Positions 1 through 9,712 of a stretch of 64,000 bases of DNA are shown here, piece after piece. A program made the position numbers and the translations under genes. Numbering within the stretch: the first letter of the stretch is position 1; every line of letters begins with the position of its first letter. The notes beneath the pieces are model-generated. The model made no database searches. It saw only the letters and a program-made list of their open reading frames with translations, and had not been told where the DNA came from. This stretch comes from Caulifigura coniformis (GTDB lineage Bacteria; Planctomycetota; Planctomycetia; Planctomycetales; Planctomycetaceae). The stretch covers positions 5,964,314 to 6,028,313 of the forward strand of contig NZ_CP036271.1 in assembly GCF_007745175.1 (NCBI RefSeq), given 5' to 3'.

Positions 1-3000
1 GTCGGCGGCGAGGACGCCGTTCACATAGGCGACGCGGTTCCCCGCCTGGGCCGGAATCCGCGGCCCGCTTGTAATGATGCCGGCGAGGTTCAGAGGGTCG
101 GCCGCCGAGAAGACGACGGTTTCGGATCGGGAATCATCGGCCCGGAGCTTGCGGAGTGTGGCGACCGTTTCGGCCGCGCAATACTGCTCGCCGGCCACGC
201 CCTTGATGAATCGTCCGCCACGGATCTCGCCGCGGGCTTCCATGCGGCGATACACGCGGACGAGTTCCCACCATTTCGGAGCCCCACTCTCGCGGTCGAG
301 CAGGTCGCGGTAGACGACGCCCCAGCGGCGCAGGAGCTGCCACGCCCAATGCTCAACGGTTTCATTTCGCGAGGAAGAGGTCCCCGCCGGACCGCGACGA
401 TCGGATGCCCGTTCTCCGGCGCGCGGTGAAGCGGGAGCTTCGCCATCACCTCTGGTCCGCCAGAGTGACCAGCGTCCGACGCTCTGCGATGAACGGCGCT
501 TCCGAATGAGCTTGGCCATCGTCGGCGCTCCGGACAGCGCCGACTCGCCGGTCGTCGATTCGCGGACGAGGTTTCGCAGTCCTGAAAAACCATCGGCCGT
601 AATGAAGCCACGGGCTACGAGCTCGCCGAGGACGTCTTCGACCTGCGACGGCAGGAGCTTCGCCGCCGTTTGAATGTCGGTCGAAAACATGGCGCCACGC
701 GCCTGCAGCAACTCCACGACTTCCTGGGCAGGTGAGCTGAGGTCTTCCACACGCGTTTCTCCCGCGGTCTCGACCAGCCATTCGCGGTCTTCCCGGAGAA
801 ACAGCGAGATCGGCGCCACCCGTGTGAGGCTGGCCGTCGGTCGCGATTTCTCGGGATCGCGGGCAGGGGGATGCAGGCGTCCCCAGGTCACTTCGCCGGA
901 AAGCGAGAGCTCATCGAGCCATTCCTTGCGGTAATTCTCGACTCGCAGCGGGAGGATGTCCCGTTCCCAGCAGACGGTCGGAATATCAAGCCCCTGGAGC
1001 TGACCGACCACTTCGAACAGGCCATTCGCTCCCTGGCGACGGCAGCCAGTCATCACTCCCTGATGACGGAAGAGGAACCGCTGGTAGGTCGCGGCGTCGA
1101 CGGGCTGCACATCACGACGCAGGCCGGCAATCGTCAGCCGATGGATGCGGCTGAGGAGCGCGCGGTGGCACCATTCGACATTCCGGGACTTGTCGTTGAG
1201 CCCCCCGGAGATCGCCGGGGGAGTGGCAAGCGTCTCTTCGGCGGCCTTGGCCGCGGCCCGGGCATCGGCCCTCTCAAACTCCCTGGCCTCAGGCTCACGC
1301 TCGAGAAAACCGCCCTCGCGGAACTGACCGCGGATGACGATGCCTTCTGCTTCAATTGCTTCCAGGGCCGTGAATACTTCGGATTCGCTGAGGCCCAGAG
1401 TCTCGGCAATCTCGATGGCCGTCATCGGGCCGGCGGACTCCACGAATCCGCGGATCATCGTGACGCGGACTTCGACGTCGTCCCAGTCGTGGCGGACGGT
1501 GGAAGGGGCCACGAGCGGCGGAGTCGACTCGATGCCTTTCCACAGCGTCTGGATGGCCGGCCAGCGCTCGGTGGGAACCCAGGCATGAACCCCATCCGGC
1601 CGCGTGACGCTGGCGGCGCGGCCGGCCTTTTCCAGTTGGAGATAAAATGGCTGCCAGTGTGACTCCGCCCGCACCGCGAAACGGGACTGGAGGACATCGT
1701 GCAGTTCGTCGGCCGAGCGAATGAGCGGCTGCGCTTCGCCGATGACGGTCTCGATTGCCTGCGGATCGAGCTTGCCGAGGTCGCGAAGCTCTTCCGGGTT
1801 GAGTGTCCGGCGCGTCGAGACGGCCCGGGCCCGGCGTTCCTGCACCTCGCCGCCGTCGAGGAACGCATACGGATTCGCATTCAGGAGTTCATAGGTGAAG
1901 GGAGACGGTTCCCGGGTGTCGCGGGCGACAAATGTGATCTCCCCTTTCTCGACGCGCTCCAGCACTTTCATCAGGCCCGCCAGGTCGACCGCCTCGTACA
2001 GGCAGTCGTGCATCGTCTGCTGGACGAGCGGGTGCTCGGGAATTTCATGGTCCCCCGTATGTTCTTCCTGGCAGCCGGTCAGCTTCGGGAAGACAGCCGT
2101 CATCGTGTCCTGGGAGCGAAACCGCTGGATCGCCGGTGGCACTTTCTGGCCGTTGCGCTGGCGCTCGACGAACAGCGCCCGCGTCGCGTTCCACCGCCAG
2201 CGGACCTGGAACATCGGGACGTAGATCACTGCCTGTTCGAGCAGCTTGTAGGCGTTGTCGCAGCGCAGCATCGGGAACAGGCTCTCGATCGGAAAGCTGT
2301 GTTGCGGCCCGAGCGAGAGAATGAAGCCGTCGTCGTCAGCCGTCGCCTGGAGTTCGAAGTCAAACGACCGGCAGAAGCGTTTCCGCATCGCAAGGCCCCA
2401 CGCACGATTGATGCGTGCCCCGAAGGGAGCGTGAACGACAAGTTGCATCCCCCCCGATTCATCAAAGAAGCGTTCAAAGACGACGCGATCCTGTGTCGGC
2501 AGAAGGCCGATCGCAGCCTTCTCCGAGGCCACATAGGTCGCGACCTGCAGAGCGGCGTCCGTCGTGCAGTGTGTTTCAGCCAGCAGCCACCGGACGACAC
2601 GATCGAGGTCGGCCGTCTGTGAGGGCGAGTCGCCCGTGGGGCTTCCCGTCGATTGCGACTCGCTCGCATCGAAATCCCCGCACGCCGGCCAATCCAACGC
2701 GGCGTCTGCTGAATTCTGCCACTGCGCAGATTCGCTCGTCGAGACAGGCTCGTTCAGCCGATCCGGCTCGAAGGGAACCTCGCCCTCCCATGTCGCGACC
2801 CCATTCGCACCTTCTTGTGTGAGAAGCTTCTCCAGGTCGCTCCGCAACCGGGAGACTTCCTCCGACAGTTCAAACGTCCGTCCCGGCGCTTCACCGCGCC
2901 AGAACGGAATGGTCGGCGGGGCGCCATGCGCGTCGGCCACGCGCAGGTCGTTGCCGCGCAGGCCGATGATCTGCCACGACGAATTGCCGAGAAGGAAAAT

Positions 3001-4749
3001 GTCGCCGCTCGCGCTCTCGACTGCGAACTCTTCGTCGACGGAGCCGACGACGGTGTTCTCCGGTTCGACGACGACCCGATAGTTGTCGACTTCCGGGATC
3101 GCTCCGCCGTTGTTGATGGCTGTCAGCCCCGCCCCTTTGCGGCCGCGGATGCGGCGGTTGACGTGATCGTGATGCAGGAACGTGCGGGTGCGCCCTGACG
3201 TGGAAGTCAGTCCCTCCGCCAGGAACCGCAAGGTCTCATCGAACGTCTTCCGCTCGAGATCGCGGTAGGGATATGCCCTGCGGAGCGTGGCGAAGAGCTC
3301 GTCCGTGTCCCATTCCGTGGCCGCGCACTCGGCGACGATCTGCTGCGCGAGGACGTCGACCGGAGCTTCCGGAATCTGGATGACGTCCAGTCGGCGCGAC
3401 TTCACTGCCCGGACCAGCGCCATGCACTCGACCAGTTCGTCACGGGTCATCGCGAGGAGGCGGCCTTTGGGGATGAGACCCAGGGCATGCCCCGACCGGC
3501 CGATCCGTTGGAGAAACGCTGCAATGGCGCCCGGCGATCCAATCTGGATCACGAGGTCGATGTAGCCAACGTCGATACCGAGCTCGAGCGACGACGTCGC
3601 GACCACGGCCTTGATCTGACCGTGCTTCAGTCGCTGCTCCGTCGTCAGTCGGGATTCTGCCGAGAGCGAGCCGTGATGTGCGGCGACGTGGTCTTCTCCG
3701 AGCAGCTGGGTCAGCGCGAACGTCACGCGTTCGGCCATGCGGCGCGTGTTGACAAAGATCAGCGTGCTGCGGTGCGACTGGATCAGTTCGACCATCCGCT
3801 CGTGCAGGCTCGACCATTGCTCGGCACTGCATGCCGCGGAGAGCTCGCTGTTCGTCGGGATTTCGATCCCCAGGTCGAGCTGCCGCACGTGTCCGACATC
3901 GACGATGGCACAAGGAATGGGAGGGAAAAGATCCTGTTCACTTCCGGAGTCGATCGTTTCGGTCCGGGCGACTCCGCCCGTCGTGCTCGCCTTTCCGGAA
4001 CCGGCCTGGCGAGAGACTCCCCGTTCCGGAGATTCGAACAGTGAAGGCTGCCACGTCCCGGCCTCCTCGAGTGTTGAAGGAGACGGCCGGTCAGGGCCGC
4101 CGACCAGGAATTCGGCCATCCGCTCGATCGGCTTTTGCGTGGCAGAGATTCCGATTCGCTGCAGTCGGCGGCCGCAAAGCGCCTCGAGACGCTCCAGGCT
4201 GAGGGCGAGATGGGAGCCGCGCTTGTCGCGAACCAGCGCATGAATCTCGTCGACGATCACCGTGTCGGTCGTCCGCAGCGCCTCGCGGCCGCGGCGGCTC
4301 GTCAGCATCAGGTAGAGCGATTCGGGAGTGGTAACGAAGATGTGCGGCGGCTTCTTGACGAGAGCCTGCCGCTGACTGGCAGGCGTATCGCCCGTTCGGA
4401 GACCGACCCGGAGTTGTGGAACCGAGACGCCGGCGGCCTGTGCCTGCTCGTAGATCTCGTTCAATGGAATTTCGAGATTGCGCCGCATGTCGTTGGACAG
4501 CGCGCGCAGCGGAGAGATGTAAATGACACGCATTCCGTCGCGGAGTTGACCCGCGGCCGCTTCCTTGAAGAGACGATCAATGACCGCGAGGAAGGCCGTC
4601 AGGGTCTTGCCGCTGCCGGTCGGCGCAGCGATCAGGGTGTGCTCTCCGGCGGCGATGTGCGGCCAGCCCTGGGCCTGCGGCTCCGTGGGGCCGGCATACC
4701 GACTGCTGAACCAGTCGCTGACGACAGGGTGGAACCCGAATCCGTTCAT
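1..4749 (-). CDS. lhr: Lhr-type large ATP-dependent helicase (3' end cut by window edge)
   Basis: The minus-strand frame is open from the ATG at 4749 through base 1, giving 1583 codons with no stop, so the C terminus lies outside the window. The N terminus has a Walker A motif (APTGSGKT), a DEAD-like motif II of the form DEIH, the SAT motif III (ISATQKP) and a helicase C-terminal part with VATSSLELGID and QRIGRSGH. This is the superfamily 2 layout of Lhr, a DNA-repair-linked helicase of about 1500 residues. The last visible residues, GNRVAYVNGVLAAD, match the conserved end region of long Lhr proteins, so little is missing. A non-conserved Ser/Pro-rich insert sits near residues 230-280. Assignment to the Lhr family is secure; the exact cellular role in this organism is inferred from the family. 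Confidence 0.9.
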   Translation of the reverse strand, partial: MNGFGFHPVVSDWFSSRYAGPTEPQAQGWPHIAAGEHTLIAAPTGSGKTLTAFLAVIDRLFKEAAAGQLRDGMRVIYISPLRALSNDMRRNLEIPLNEIYEQAQAAGVSVPQLRVGLRTGDTPASQRQALVKKPPHIFVTTPESLYLMLTSRRGREALRTTDTVIVDEIHALVRDKRGSHLALSLERLEALCGRRLQRIGISATQKPIERMAEFLVGGPDRPSPSTLEEAGTWQPSLFESPERGVSRQAGSGKASTTGGVARTETIDSGSEQDLFPPIPCAIVDVGHVRQLDLGIEIPTNSELSAACSAEQWSSLHERMVELIQSHRSTLIFVNTRRMAERVTFALTQLLGEDHVAAHHGSLSAESRLTTEQRLKHGQIKAVVATSSLELGIDVGYIDLVIQIGSPGAIAAFLQRIGRSGHALGLIPKGRLLAMTRDELVECMALVRAVKSRRLDVIQIPEAPVDVLAQQIVAECAATEWDTDELFATLRRAYPYRDLERKTFDETLRFLAEGLTSTSGRTRTFLHHDHVNRRIRGRKGAGLTAINNGGAIPEVDNYRVVVEPENTVVGSVDEEFAVESASGDIFLLGNSSWQIIGLRGNDLRVADAHGAPPTIPFWRGEAPGRTFELSEEVSRLRSDLEKLLTQEGANGVATWEGEVPFEPDRLNEPVSTSESAQWQNSADAALDWPACGDFDASESQSTGSPTGDSPSQTADLDRVVRWLLAETHCTTDAALQVATYVASEKAAIGLLPTQDRVVFERFFDESGGMQLVVHAPFGARINRAWGLAMRKRFCRSFDFELQATADDDGFILSLGPQHSFPIESLFPMLRCDNAYKLLEQAVIYVPMFQVRWRWNATRALFVERQRNGQKVPPAIQRFRSQDTMTAVFPKLTGCQEEHTGDHEIPEHPLVQQTMHDCLYEAVDLAGLMKVLERVEKGEITFVARDTREPSPFTYELLNANPYAFLDGGEVQERRARAVSTRRTLNPEELRDLGKLDPQAIETVIGEAQPLIRSADELHDVLQSRFAVRAESHWQPFYLQLEKAGRAASVTRPDGVHAWVPTERWPAIQTLWKGIESTPPLVAPSTVRHDWDDVEVRVTMIRGFVESAGPMTAIEIAETLGLSESEVFTALEAIEAEGIVIRGQFREGGFLEREPEAREFERADARAAAKAAEETLATPPAISGGLNDKSRNVEWCHRALLSRIHRLTIAGLRRDVQPVDAATYQRFLFRHQGVMTGCRRQGANGLFEVVGQLQGLDIPTVCWERDILPLRVENYRKEWLDELSLSGEVTWGRLHPPARDPEKSRPTASLTRVAPISLFLREDREWLVETAGETRVEDLSSPAQEVVELLQARGAMFSTDIQTAAKLLPSQVEDVLGELVARGFITADGFSGLRNLVRESTTGESALSGAPTMAKLIRKRRSSQSVGRWSLWRTRGDGEAPASPRAGERASDRRGPAGTSSSRNETVEHWAWQLLRRWGVVYRDLLDRESGAPKWWELVRVYRRMEARGEIRGGRFIKGVAGEQYCAAETVATLRKLRADDSRSETVVFSAADPLNLAGIITSGPRIPAQAGNRVAYVNGVLAAD

Positions 4750-5052
4750 CTCAAAACGCCTCCGCTTGACTCCGCCCCATGGTATTTCGCGGTGGGGATC
4801 GGTTGAAGTGAAGGTGGACAGATATTTAGTAGTCCTGGACTGTGAGCCGGCAGCGGGCATGGGCCGTGTCCGTCCTCTCGGCGACGATTTCGCCTGCTTT
4901 TTTCTCCCAGTCCGACCGTTCCAACACTCCTGAGCGGATTCTTCGGCGCGAGCGGCAAAGTTGTTTCAGGCGGCGCGACCGGCGGCCGATCTACCTGATG
5001 ACACCAGACATCGTCGCCACGCCGGCGGCTCGCGCCGCCAGGGAGTCGGACC
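4750..5052. other. Intergenic region between divergent genes
   Basis: This 303-base stretch separates the start of the helicase gene from the start of the plus-strand gene at 5053, so it must hold both promoters. I see no RNA gene, clear repeat or credible short gene in it. Confidence 0.5.
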
Positions 5053-5697
5053 ATGGACATGCCCCAGCTTACGCCTCAGCGGCAGAAAATGCTGATGGGC
5101 GCAGCGGCCGCGGGACTGCTGCTCCTGCTCGGGTTCTCGTACGCGCCGAGCCTGGAAGTCGCCGACGACGGCGTGAATTCCGAGGTCGACGAGGTCCTCG
5201 CCCTCGTCGAGGTCGATCGCGCTCGACCTCAGCTCCGGGACGACGAACAGGCCGCGCCCCGACCGTTTCGACGGTTCCGTTCCCAGGCCCCGGATCCTCA
5301 GGCCGCCACCCCGGAGGTCGAAATCCCGGTGGAACGACCGAAGCCCCTTGCTATGAGCCGGAGCTCCGTCGAATCGTCCGCGAAGCGTGTCGTCCCTCCT
5401 TCGTATCAGCAGCGGATGCAGCTCCTCGCTGAGGAAGAGGCGATCCTCGCGCGCCATCAGCTTCGCAGGCACGCCGACGCCTCGACGCTCGATATCGATC
5501 CGGTTCCCACCATCACGGCGGCCGCCGCCGAATCGACAGAAGAACTCTCGACCGAAGTGGAACACGCCCTCGGTGAAGCGCGCCGTCCTGACCGCTGGCG
5601 ACGAGTGGAACTGGTTCAGGGAACCGGGGCCGCCGAAACGGGCGACACGGGCGCGCCTCGCGGAGCCTGGTTGAGTGGAAGCATTGAAATCGAGTGA
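5053..5697 (+). CDS. Membrane-anchored protein of unknown function
   Basis: The product has 214 residues. Residues 14-30 form one hydrophobic segment (AAAAGLLLLLGFSYA), so the protein is probably anchored in the inner membrane with the rest outside the cytoplasm. The remainder is acidic and rich in Ala, Glu, Pro and Arg and looks largely disordered. The ATG at 5053 is preceded by GGGAG seven bases upstream, which supports this start over the in-frame ATG at 5059. It lies 123 bases ahead of the ExeA-like ATPase in the same direction. ExeA proteins often work with a membrane partner, so a pairing is possible but not shown. I do not recognise a family. Confidence 0.6.
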   Translation: MDMPQLTPQRQKMLMGAAAAGLLLLLGFSYAPSLEVADDGVNSEVDEVLALVEVDRARPQLRDDEQAAPRPFRRFRSQAPDPQAATPEVEIPVERPKPLAMSRSSVESSAKRVVPPSYQQRMQLLAEEEAILARHQLRRHADASTLDIDPVPTITAAAAESTEELSTEVEHALGEARRPDRWRRVELVQGTGAAETGDTGAPRGAWLSGSIEIE

Positions 5698-5820
5698 ACC
5701 GTCGCCCCGGTAAGACGAGTCATGCGGGCGCCTGGCCGCGAACCATCCGGCTCGCGAATGGAAGAATTTGGATTGGACGGCGACCAGCGCAGGCCGGTCG
5801 CTCCTGAGTAAGGATTGGCG

Positions 5821-6639
5821 ATGTACGAAGGCTACTGGAAACTCGAGCGATCCGCGTTTCAGGGAGCGACCGACGTCGCGGACTTCTTCGCCAGCCGCAC
5901 GCATCACGCCGCGCTGCTGAAACTGAAATACCTGATCGAGAATCGCCAGGGCGCCGGACTGCTGACTGGAGGGCACGGGCTTGGGAAAACATTCCTCACG
6001 CACGTCCTGGAATCGGACCTCGGCTCGAGTGTCGGTCCGGTGGCCCGTCTGGTGTTTCCGCAGATGTCTCCCTCGGAAATGCTCGCCTATCTCGCCGCCA
6101 AACTGGGGGCGGAGGCTCCGGTCCCGGAATCCGTGCGGACCGACCTTGTCCTGCGCCGTTTTGAGTCTCGGCTGGCGGAACTGGCGCGCTCCGGTCGCCA
6201 TCCAATCCTGATCGTGGATGAGGCGCACCTTCTCGAACCAGAACACTTTCAGACACTTCACCTGCTGACGAATCTGCCGCTCGAGGCCGGCGCAACATTC
6301 ACCATGCTTCTCGTCGGCGAACCGGAACTGCTGCCCAAGGTTCAGCGCGTCGGGGCACTCGATGACCGTATCACCGTCCGGACGTCGCTACGGCCGTTGA
6401 CGGAAGAAGAAACACGTGACTACGTGCTGCGGCGGCTGGAACGCTCCGGCGCGCCCGGAGGCATCTTCTCGCGGGAGGCCTTCACGTCCCTGTGGGAGAC
6501 CTCGCTCGGCGTTCCGCGTCGGATCAACCAGCTGTGCGACCTCTCCTTGCTCGTCGGATTTGCCGACTGCCTTTCCAACGTTTCGCACATCGAAGTCGAG
6601 GCGGCCGCGGAGGAACTGGCGGCCGTTGCCGTGGAATAA
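5821..6639 (+). CDS. ExeA/GspA-like AAA ATPase
   Basis: This 272-residue protein starts MYEGYWKLERSAF, typical of ExeA-like ATPases, where the opening residues carry a Tyr/Trp-rich signature before the P-loop. The Walker A motif is GGHGLGKT and Walker B is ILIVDEAHLL, both seen directly. ExeA ATPases bind nucleotide at the cytoplasmic face and, with a membrane partner, help to assemble secretion or pilus machinery through the peptidoglycan; related AAA proteins also serve in transposition. The ATG at 5821 is chosen over an upstream TTG because AAGGA lies six bases before it. No transposase is next to it, so the secretion-type family is favoured. The direct role here is not known. Confidence 0.8.
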   Translation: MYEGYWKLERSAFQGATDVADFFASRTHHAALLKLKYLIENRQGAGLLTGGHGLGKTFLTHVLESDLGSSVGPVARLVFPQMSPSEMLAYLAAKLGAEAPVPESVRTDLVLRRFESRLAELARSGRHPILIVDEAHLLEPEHFQTLHLLTNLPLEAGATFTMLLVGEPELLPKVQRVGALDDRITVRTSLRPLTEEETRDYVLRRLERSGAPGGIFSREAFTSLWETSLGVPRRINQLCDLSLLVGFADCLSNVSHIEVEAAAEELAAVAVE

Positions 6640-6815
6640 CCGGGATTCTGCCCGCCTGTTCCAATCAGGCAATGAGCGGTAAGTGTCGCCGTGATTGGAA
6701 CTTGCGTCCCATCTGCTGGGGAGGTACTCTCAGGGAAGTGCGAAATCTCGAAATCGCGCCCGCGTCGGAACATCTGCCTGCGTAGACCCTTCCGACAACG
6801 AGCGGAGAGACAACC

Positions 6816-7460
6816 ATGGCGACCACAACCCGGACCAATCAGCGGGTCTCGTCGGAAGCGGAACTGGAAACGCAATCCAGCGACGCCCGACTGGTGGAAG
6901 AAGCTCGCCGGGGTTCCTCAGCCTCCTTTGCAAAGCTCGTACAGCGCTACGAACGGCGGTTGATCCGCGTCATCAGCCGGTTTGTCCGCGATGCCGATCA
7001 GGCGGAAGACCTCGCCCAGGAGACATTCCTTCGCGTTTACCAGCGGCTCGACCAGTTCGATCCCGCGCGTCGCTTCGGTCCCTGGTTGTTCCGGATCGGC
7101 GTCAATCTCTGCCTCGATCATCATCGCCGGCGGCGACGGAGGATCTGGGGCTGGCTGTTCAGCGACAGCGGCACGGAGAACTGGCCCGACCCCGCAGTCG
7201 CGGATCCCCGGGTGAAGCAGGATACGGCCCAGGAGGTCCAGGCCGTCATCGCGCAGATTGCAGAGAAGTATCGAGTGGTGTTGGTCTTGAGAGACATGGA
7301 GAACTTCAGCACGTCCGAGATCGCGGCGATTCTCAATCGTCGTGAGGCGACGATCCGCTGGAGACTGGCCGAGGCCCGGATCCGATTTCAGCAGCTCTGG
7401 GAAGTGCGGCAGGGGCGCGGGCGTGCTGCTGCCGCGGCATCGGAGGGGGCCGCTCCATGA
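6816..7460 (+). CDS. ECF-type RNA polymerase sigma factor
   Basis: The product is 214 residues. Region 2 reads FAKLVQRYERRLIRVISRFV then DQAEDLAQETFLRVYQRLDQF, the signature of sigma-70 region 2 in extracytoplasmic-function factors. Region 4 follows after an Arg-rich linker, with a helix-turn-helix around YRVVLVLRDMENFSTSEIAAIL. A stretch of six Arg residues after region 2 (LDHHRRRRRR) is unusual. The start is preceded by GGAGAG seven bases away. The stop overlaps the start of the next gene by four bases (ATGA), so the pair is translationally coupled and the downstream protein is the likely anti-sigma partner. The signal sensed is unknown. Confidence 0.92.
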   Translation: MATTTRTNQRVSSEAELETQSSDARLVEEARRGSSASFAKLVQRYERRLIRVISRFVRDADQAEDLAQETFLRVYQRLDQFDPARRFGPWLFRIGVNLCLDHHRRRRRRIWGWLFSDSGTENWPDPAVADPRVKQDTAQEVQAVIAQIAEKYRVVLVLRDMENFSTSEIAAILNRREATIRWRLAEARIRFQQLWEVRQGRGRAAAAASEGAAP

Positions 7461-7972
7461 AATGCCACGAAGCACAGCGAGAACTCGCTCTGCATGCCGG
7501 CGAGGACCTTGGCGACGCGCAGCGCGAAGCGGAGATCCAGGCCCATCTGGCGCAGTGTCCCAGCTGTCGACGCCGGCATGTCGGCGTGAAGTCCGCTTTG
7601 TCAGCGCTGGCAGTCGCTGACGCCCCGGGGACCTACGAGAGCGTCCACTCTCTCTGGCCCGCGCTGCGGCGGCGCATTGCCCAGGGAGATCATGTCGTTT
7701 CCGCAGGCTGGAGCTGGCAGACGGCGGCGCCCGTGATTGCCGGACTCGTTGTCTGTGGCGGGCTGATGCTGAGCACGGCCTCGCTCCTGATGCGGCCGGT
7801 CGTCTCGGAACCGACAGTCACAGAGCCTCCGCAACCAGTTCCCCGGAGCTATGAGGTTTATGCGCCCGACAACAGGGGAATGCGGTCGGAACCGGCTTCG
7901 ATGAAAACAGGGCCAGATGACGCCGCCAGGCGCGGTGCGTTCACCCGTCGCCTCCAATTGCCGATGGAGTGA
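7457..7972 (+). CDS. Anti-sigma factor with zinc-binding N-terminal domain and one membrane segment
   Basis: The product has 171 residues. The N terminus has MKCHEAQ and later HLAQCPSCRR, which fits the His-x3-Cys-x2-Cys zinc-binding anti-sigma fold that clamps ECF sigma factors. A hydrophobic stretch at about residues 92-115 (AAPVIAGLVVCGGLMLSTASLL) is the probable membrane anchor, leaving a short region beyond the membrane. The gene overlaps the sigma gene by four bases. Release by regulated proteolysis is the common model for this family; nothing in the window shows which protease. Confidence 0.85.
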   Translation: MKCHEAQRELALHAGEDLGDAQREAEIQAHLAQCPSCRRRHVGVKSALSALAVADAPGTYESVHSLWPALRRRIAQGDHVVSAGWSWQTAAPVIAGLVVCGGLMLSTASLLMRPVVSEPTVTEPPQPVPRSYEVYAPDNRGMRSEPASMKTGPDDAARRGAFTRRLQLPME

Positions 7973-8040
7973 CGGAATCCTGGAGTGGGTAACCGGCGAC
8001 GATCATGAGGTCGCCCGAGCGCCATCACCTCCGCGCCGGT

Positions 8041-9141
8041 TCACTTCGTCTCGTCGAGAGTTGTCGTCAGTGCGACCAGGCTGTACGCGGTCACCAGATT
8101 CGGATCGCCTTCATACCAGCGGTCGGCCGTGTTCGACCAGCTCCCGTTGGGCTTCTGCAATTCCAGCAGCCGGTGCGACATCTCCACCCGCCAGGGGTGC
8201 TTCCCGCCCTTGGCATCGGTGAACTGTTCCTGGCCCAGCGCCTTGAACGTGCGCGTCGCGGTCAGCAGGTAGTAGTAAAGCCCCTGCTGTCCCATGCCCG
8301 GGTTTTCGTCCAGCGTGTAGAACTTCGCGATCCAGTCGGATGCCGCCTTCACACGCGGATCGTCCTTCGTCAATCCCGCGTAGATCATGCTCTTCAGTCC
8401 TGCGTACGTCATGCTGCCGTAGGAACGAAGACCCCCTTCAGGCGTCGGCGGGCCGGCCATCGATGCGCCCCCCGCGGCCGGCGTGTAGTAGAACCCGCCG
8501 TCGTTGATCTTGTCAGCGAACGGAGTGTTGTTCGCTTCGCTCTTCAGGTTCTGGCAGCGCGAGACGAAAATGAGTGCGTTCTTGAACGCCGGGTCGTTCT
8601 GCGAGACGCCCGCGTGAGTCAGGGCTTCCAGGAAGAAACTGGTGTTCGACAGGTCAGGCCGCTTGCTCCGACCATAGCCCTGTCCGCCAAACGCCGGATC
8701 CGCTTCCGCTGCTCCCTCAACTCCGTCCCACTGGATTCCCTTCAGGAATTCGACGGCCCTGGCGATCTGCTGCGAGTAACGGCCGTCCTGATTCGCCTCG
8801 ACCAGTGCCAGCAGGATGATGGAAGTCTCGTAGTTCTTGTGCGACGTCGTCGGCGCGTAAAAGCCTCCGTCGGCCTGGGCGAACGATTCGAGGTGCTTCA
8901 GCCCCTTCGCGACCACCGGATCGTCCACGGGAACATCGCTCGCCAGCAGCGAGTAGACCACCATGCCCGAAATGCCGGGTTGCGTCGGTGACGTCCAGCT
9001 TCCGTCTTCGGCCTGAGTCGTCTTGAGGAAGTTGATCCCCTTCGTCCGGGCTCCAGTCACTTTCGTGACGTCAACCGAGTTCTGACCAAACGCAGGGGCC
9101 GCGGCGAGGATCGCCGCGGTCAGCAGGATGACTCGAAACAT
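8041..9141 (-). CDS. Secreted protein with squalene-cyclase/prenyltransferase-like repeats
   Basis: The 366-residue product begins with a cleavable signal peptide (MFRVILLTAAILAAAPAFG). The mature part has several copies of the alpha-alpha repeat seen in squalene cyclases, prenyltransferases and complement-like proteins: GINFLKTTQAEDGSW, KHLESFAQADGGFY and RLLELQKPNGSW. These repeats build an alpha6-alpha6 toroid. The cyclase acidic motif DXDD is not evident, so enzymatic cyclisation is unlikely, and export also argues against a membrane triterpene cyclase. Many planctomycetes carry such exported repeat proteins of unknown function. The fold call is solid, the role is not known. Confidence 0.78.
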   Translation of the reverse strand: MFRVILLTAAILAAAPAFGQNSVDVTKVTGARTKGINFLKTTQAEDGSWTSPTQPGISGMVVYSLLASDVPVDDPVVAKGLKHLESFAQADGGFYAPTTSHKNYETSIILLALVEANQDGRYSQQIARAVEFLKGIQWDGVEGAAEADPAFGGQGYGRSKRPDLSNTSFFLEALTHAGVSQNDPAFKNALIFVSRCQNLKSEANNTPFADKINDGGFYYTPAAGGASMAGPPTPEGGLRSYGSMTYAGLKSMIYAGLTKDDPRVKAASDWIAKFYTLDENPGMGQQGLYYYLLTATRTFKALGQEQFTDAKGGKHPWRVEMSHRLLELQKPNGSWSNTADRWYEGDPNLVTAYSLVALTTTLDETK

Positions 9142-9712
9142 GTGGAACTCGCTTCAGATCGCGGCGCGGCAGTTGGAAACCCACTTTGGGTATGCCCGGA
9201 TTCTAACGTCCATGGATTGCGCCGGTCGCCGGTGAAAAATTGTGCGCCTCGGAAGAAAAACCGCCGACAGGCCGCCCGGCGTGATCCTCCTCCGAATGGA
9301 TCGCCCGGCGAAGCGATCCCTGGGGCCGCCCGGACAGTCAACTTGCCCTCCGCGCTGGCGAAAACGTCCCGGCCCGCTGTCAGAAACTCGCTACGGCATG
9401 TTGCGCAACCACCTTCCCAAAGAAAGGTTAAGGCCCAATGTCCCTTCAGGCATGCGAAGATTCTTCCCGATGCGCAACCCCTCCCGTCAGGGTAGAGAGT
9501 TCGTTCTTTGGCAACGCAAACAGGCGGTGATCAGCCCCGCGAGAGGGGGCGAAAAAAGCTCTCCAAAACTCGTCACACATGTCACAGGTCCAAAACTCCA
9601 ATGTTTCAGACGGTTCTTCGCTGTCACAGGTCGTCACAGGTCGTCACAGGTCGTCACAGGTCTCCCCCCGGGGAGCCGGCCTCCGCGACAGCGAATGTCC
9701 ACGCGCCCTCGT
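9142..9712. other. Intergenic region with TGTGAC-type repeats
   Basis: This 571-base gap lies upstream of the squalene-cyclase-like gene and downstream of bioD. Apart from the repeat cluster at 9572-9662 I see no gene or RNA in it. The part next to 9141 must contain the promoter of the secreted protein. Confidence 0.5.
9572..9662 (-). repeat. Cluster of GTCACAGGTC decamers with an 18-bp copy shared with 34385-34402
   Basis: Four perfect tandem copies of GTCACAGGTC run from 9623 to 9662, and a fifth lies at 9581-9590. The complement of 9572-9589 reads ACCTGTGACATGTGTGAC and is identical to 34385-34402, also intergenic. Short TGTGAC steps of this sort suggest a dispersed non-coding repeat family or a protein-binding array. 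Confidence 0.75.

Noticed and set aside
871-2622. Long plus-strand open frames opposite the Lhr helicase
   Set aside because: The helicase frame carries conserved motifs across the whole region, so the opposite frames are shadows.
4966-6261. A 431-codon minus-strand open frame opposite the ExeA-like gene and its neighbour
   Set aside because: It runs through two supported plus-strand genes and has no motif; high-GC antisense opening explains it.
6697-6730. GGAACTT resembling an ECF -35 box upstream of the sigma gene
   Set aside because: No fitting -10 element lies at the expected 16-17 base spacing, so an autoregulated promoter cannot be supported from the sequence alone.
9623-9662. Possible CRISPR-like array from the tandem decamers
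   Set aside because: The units are 10 bp with no spacers and no cas genes are present; it is a simple tandem repeat.
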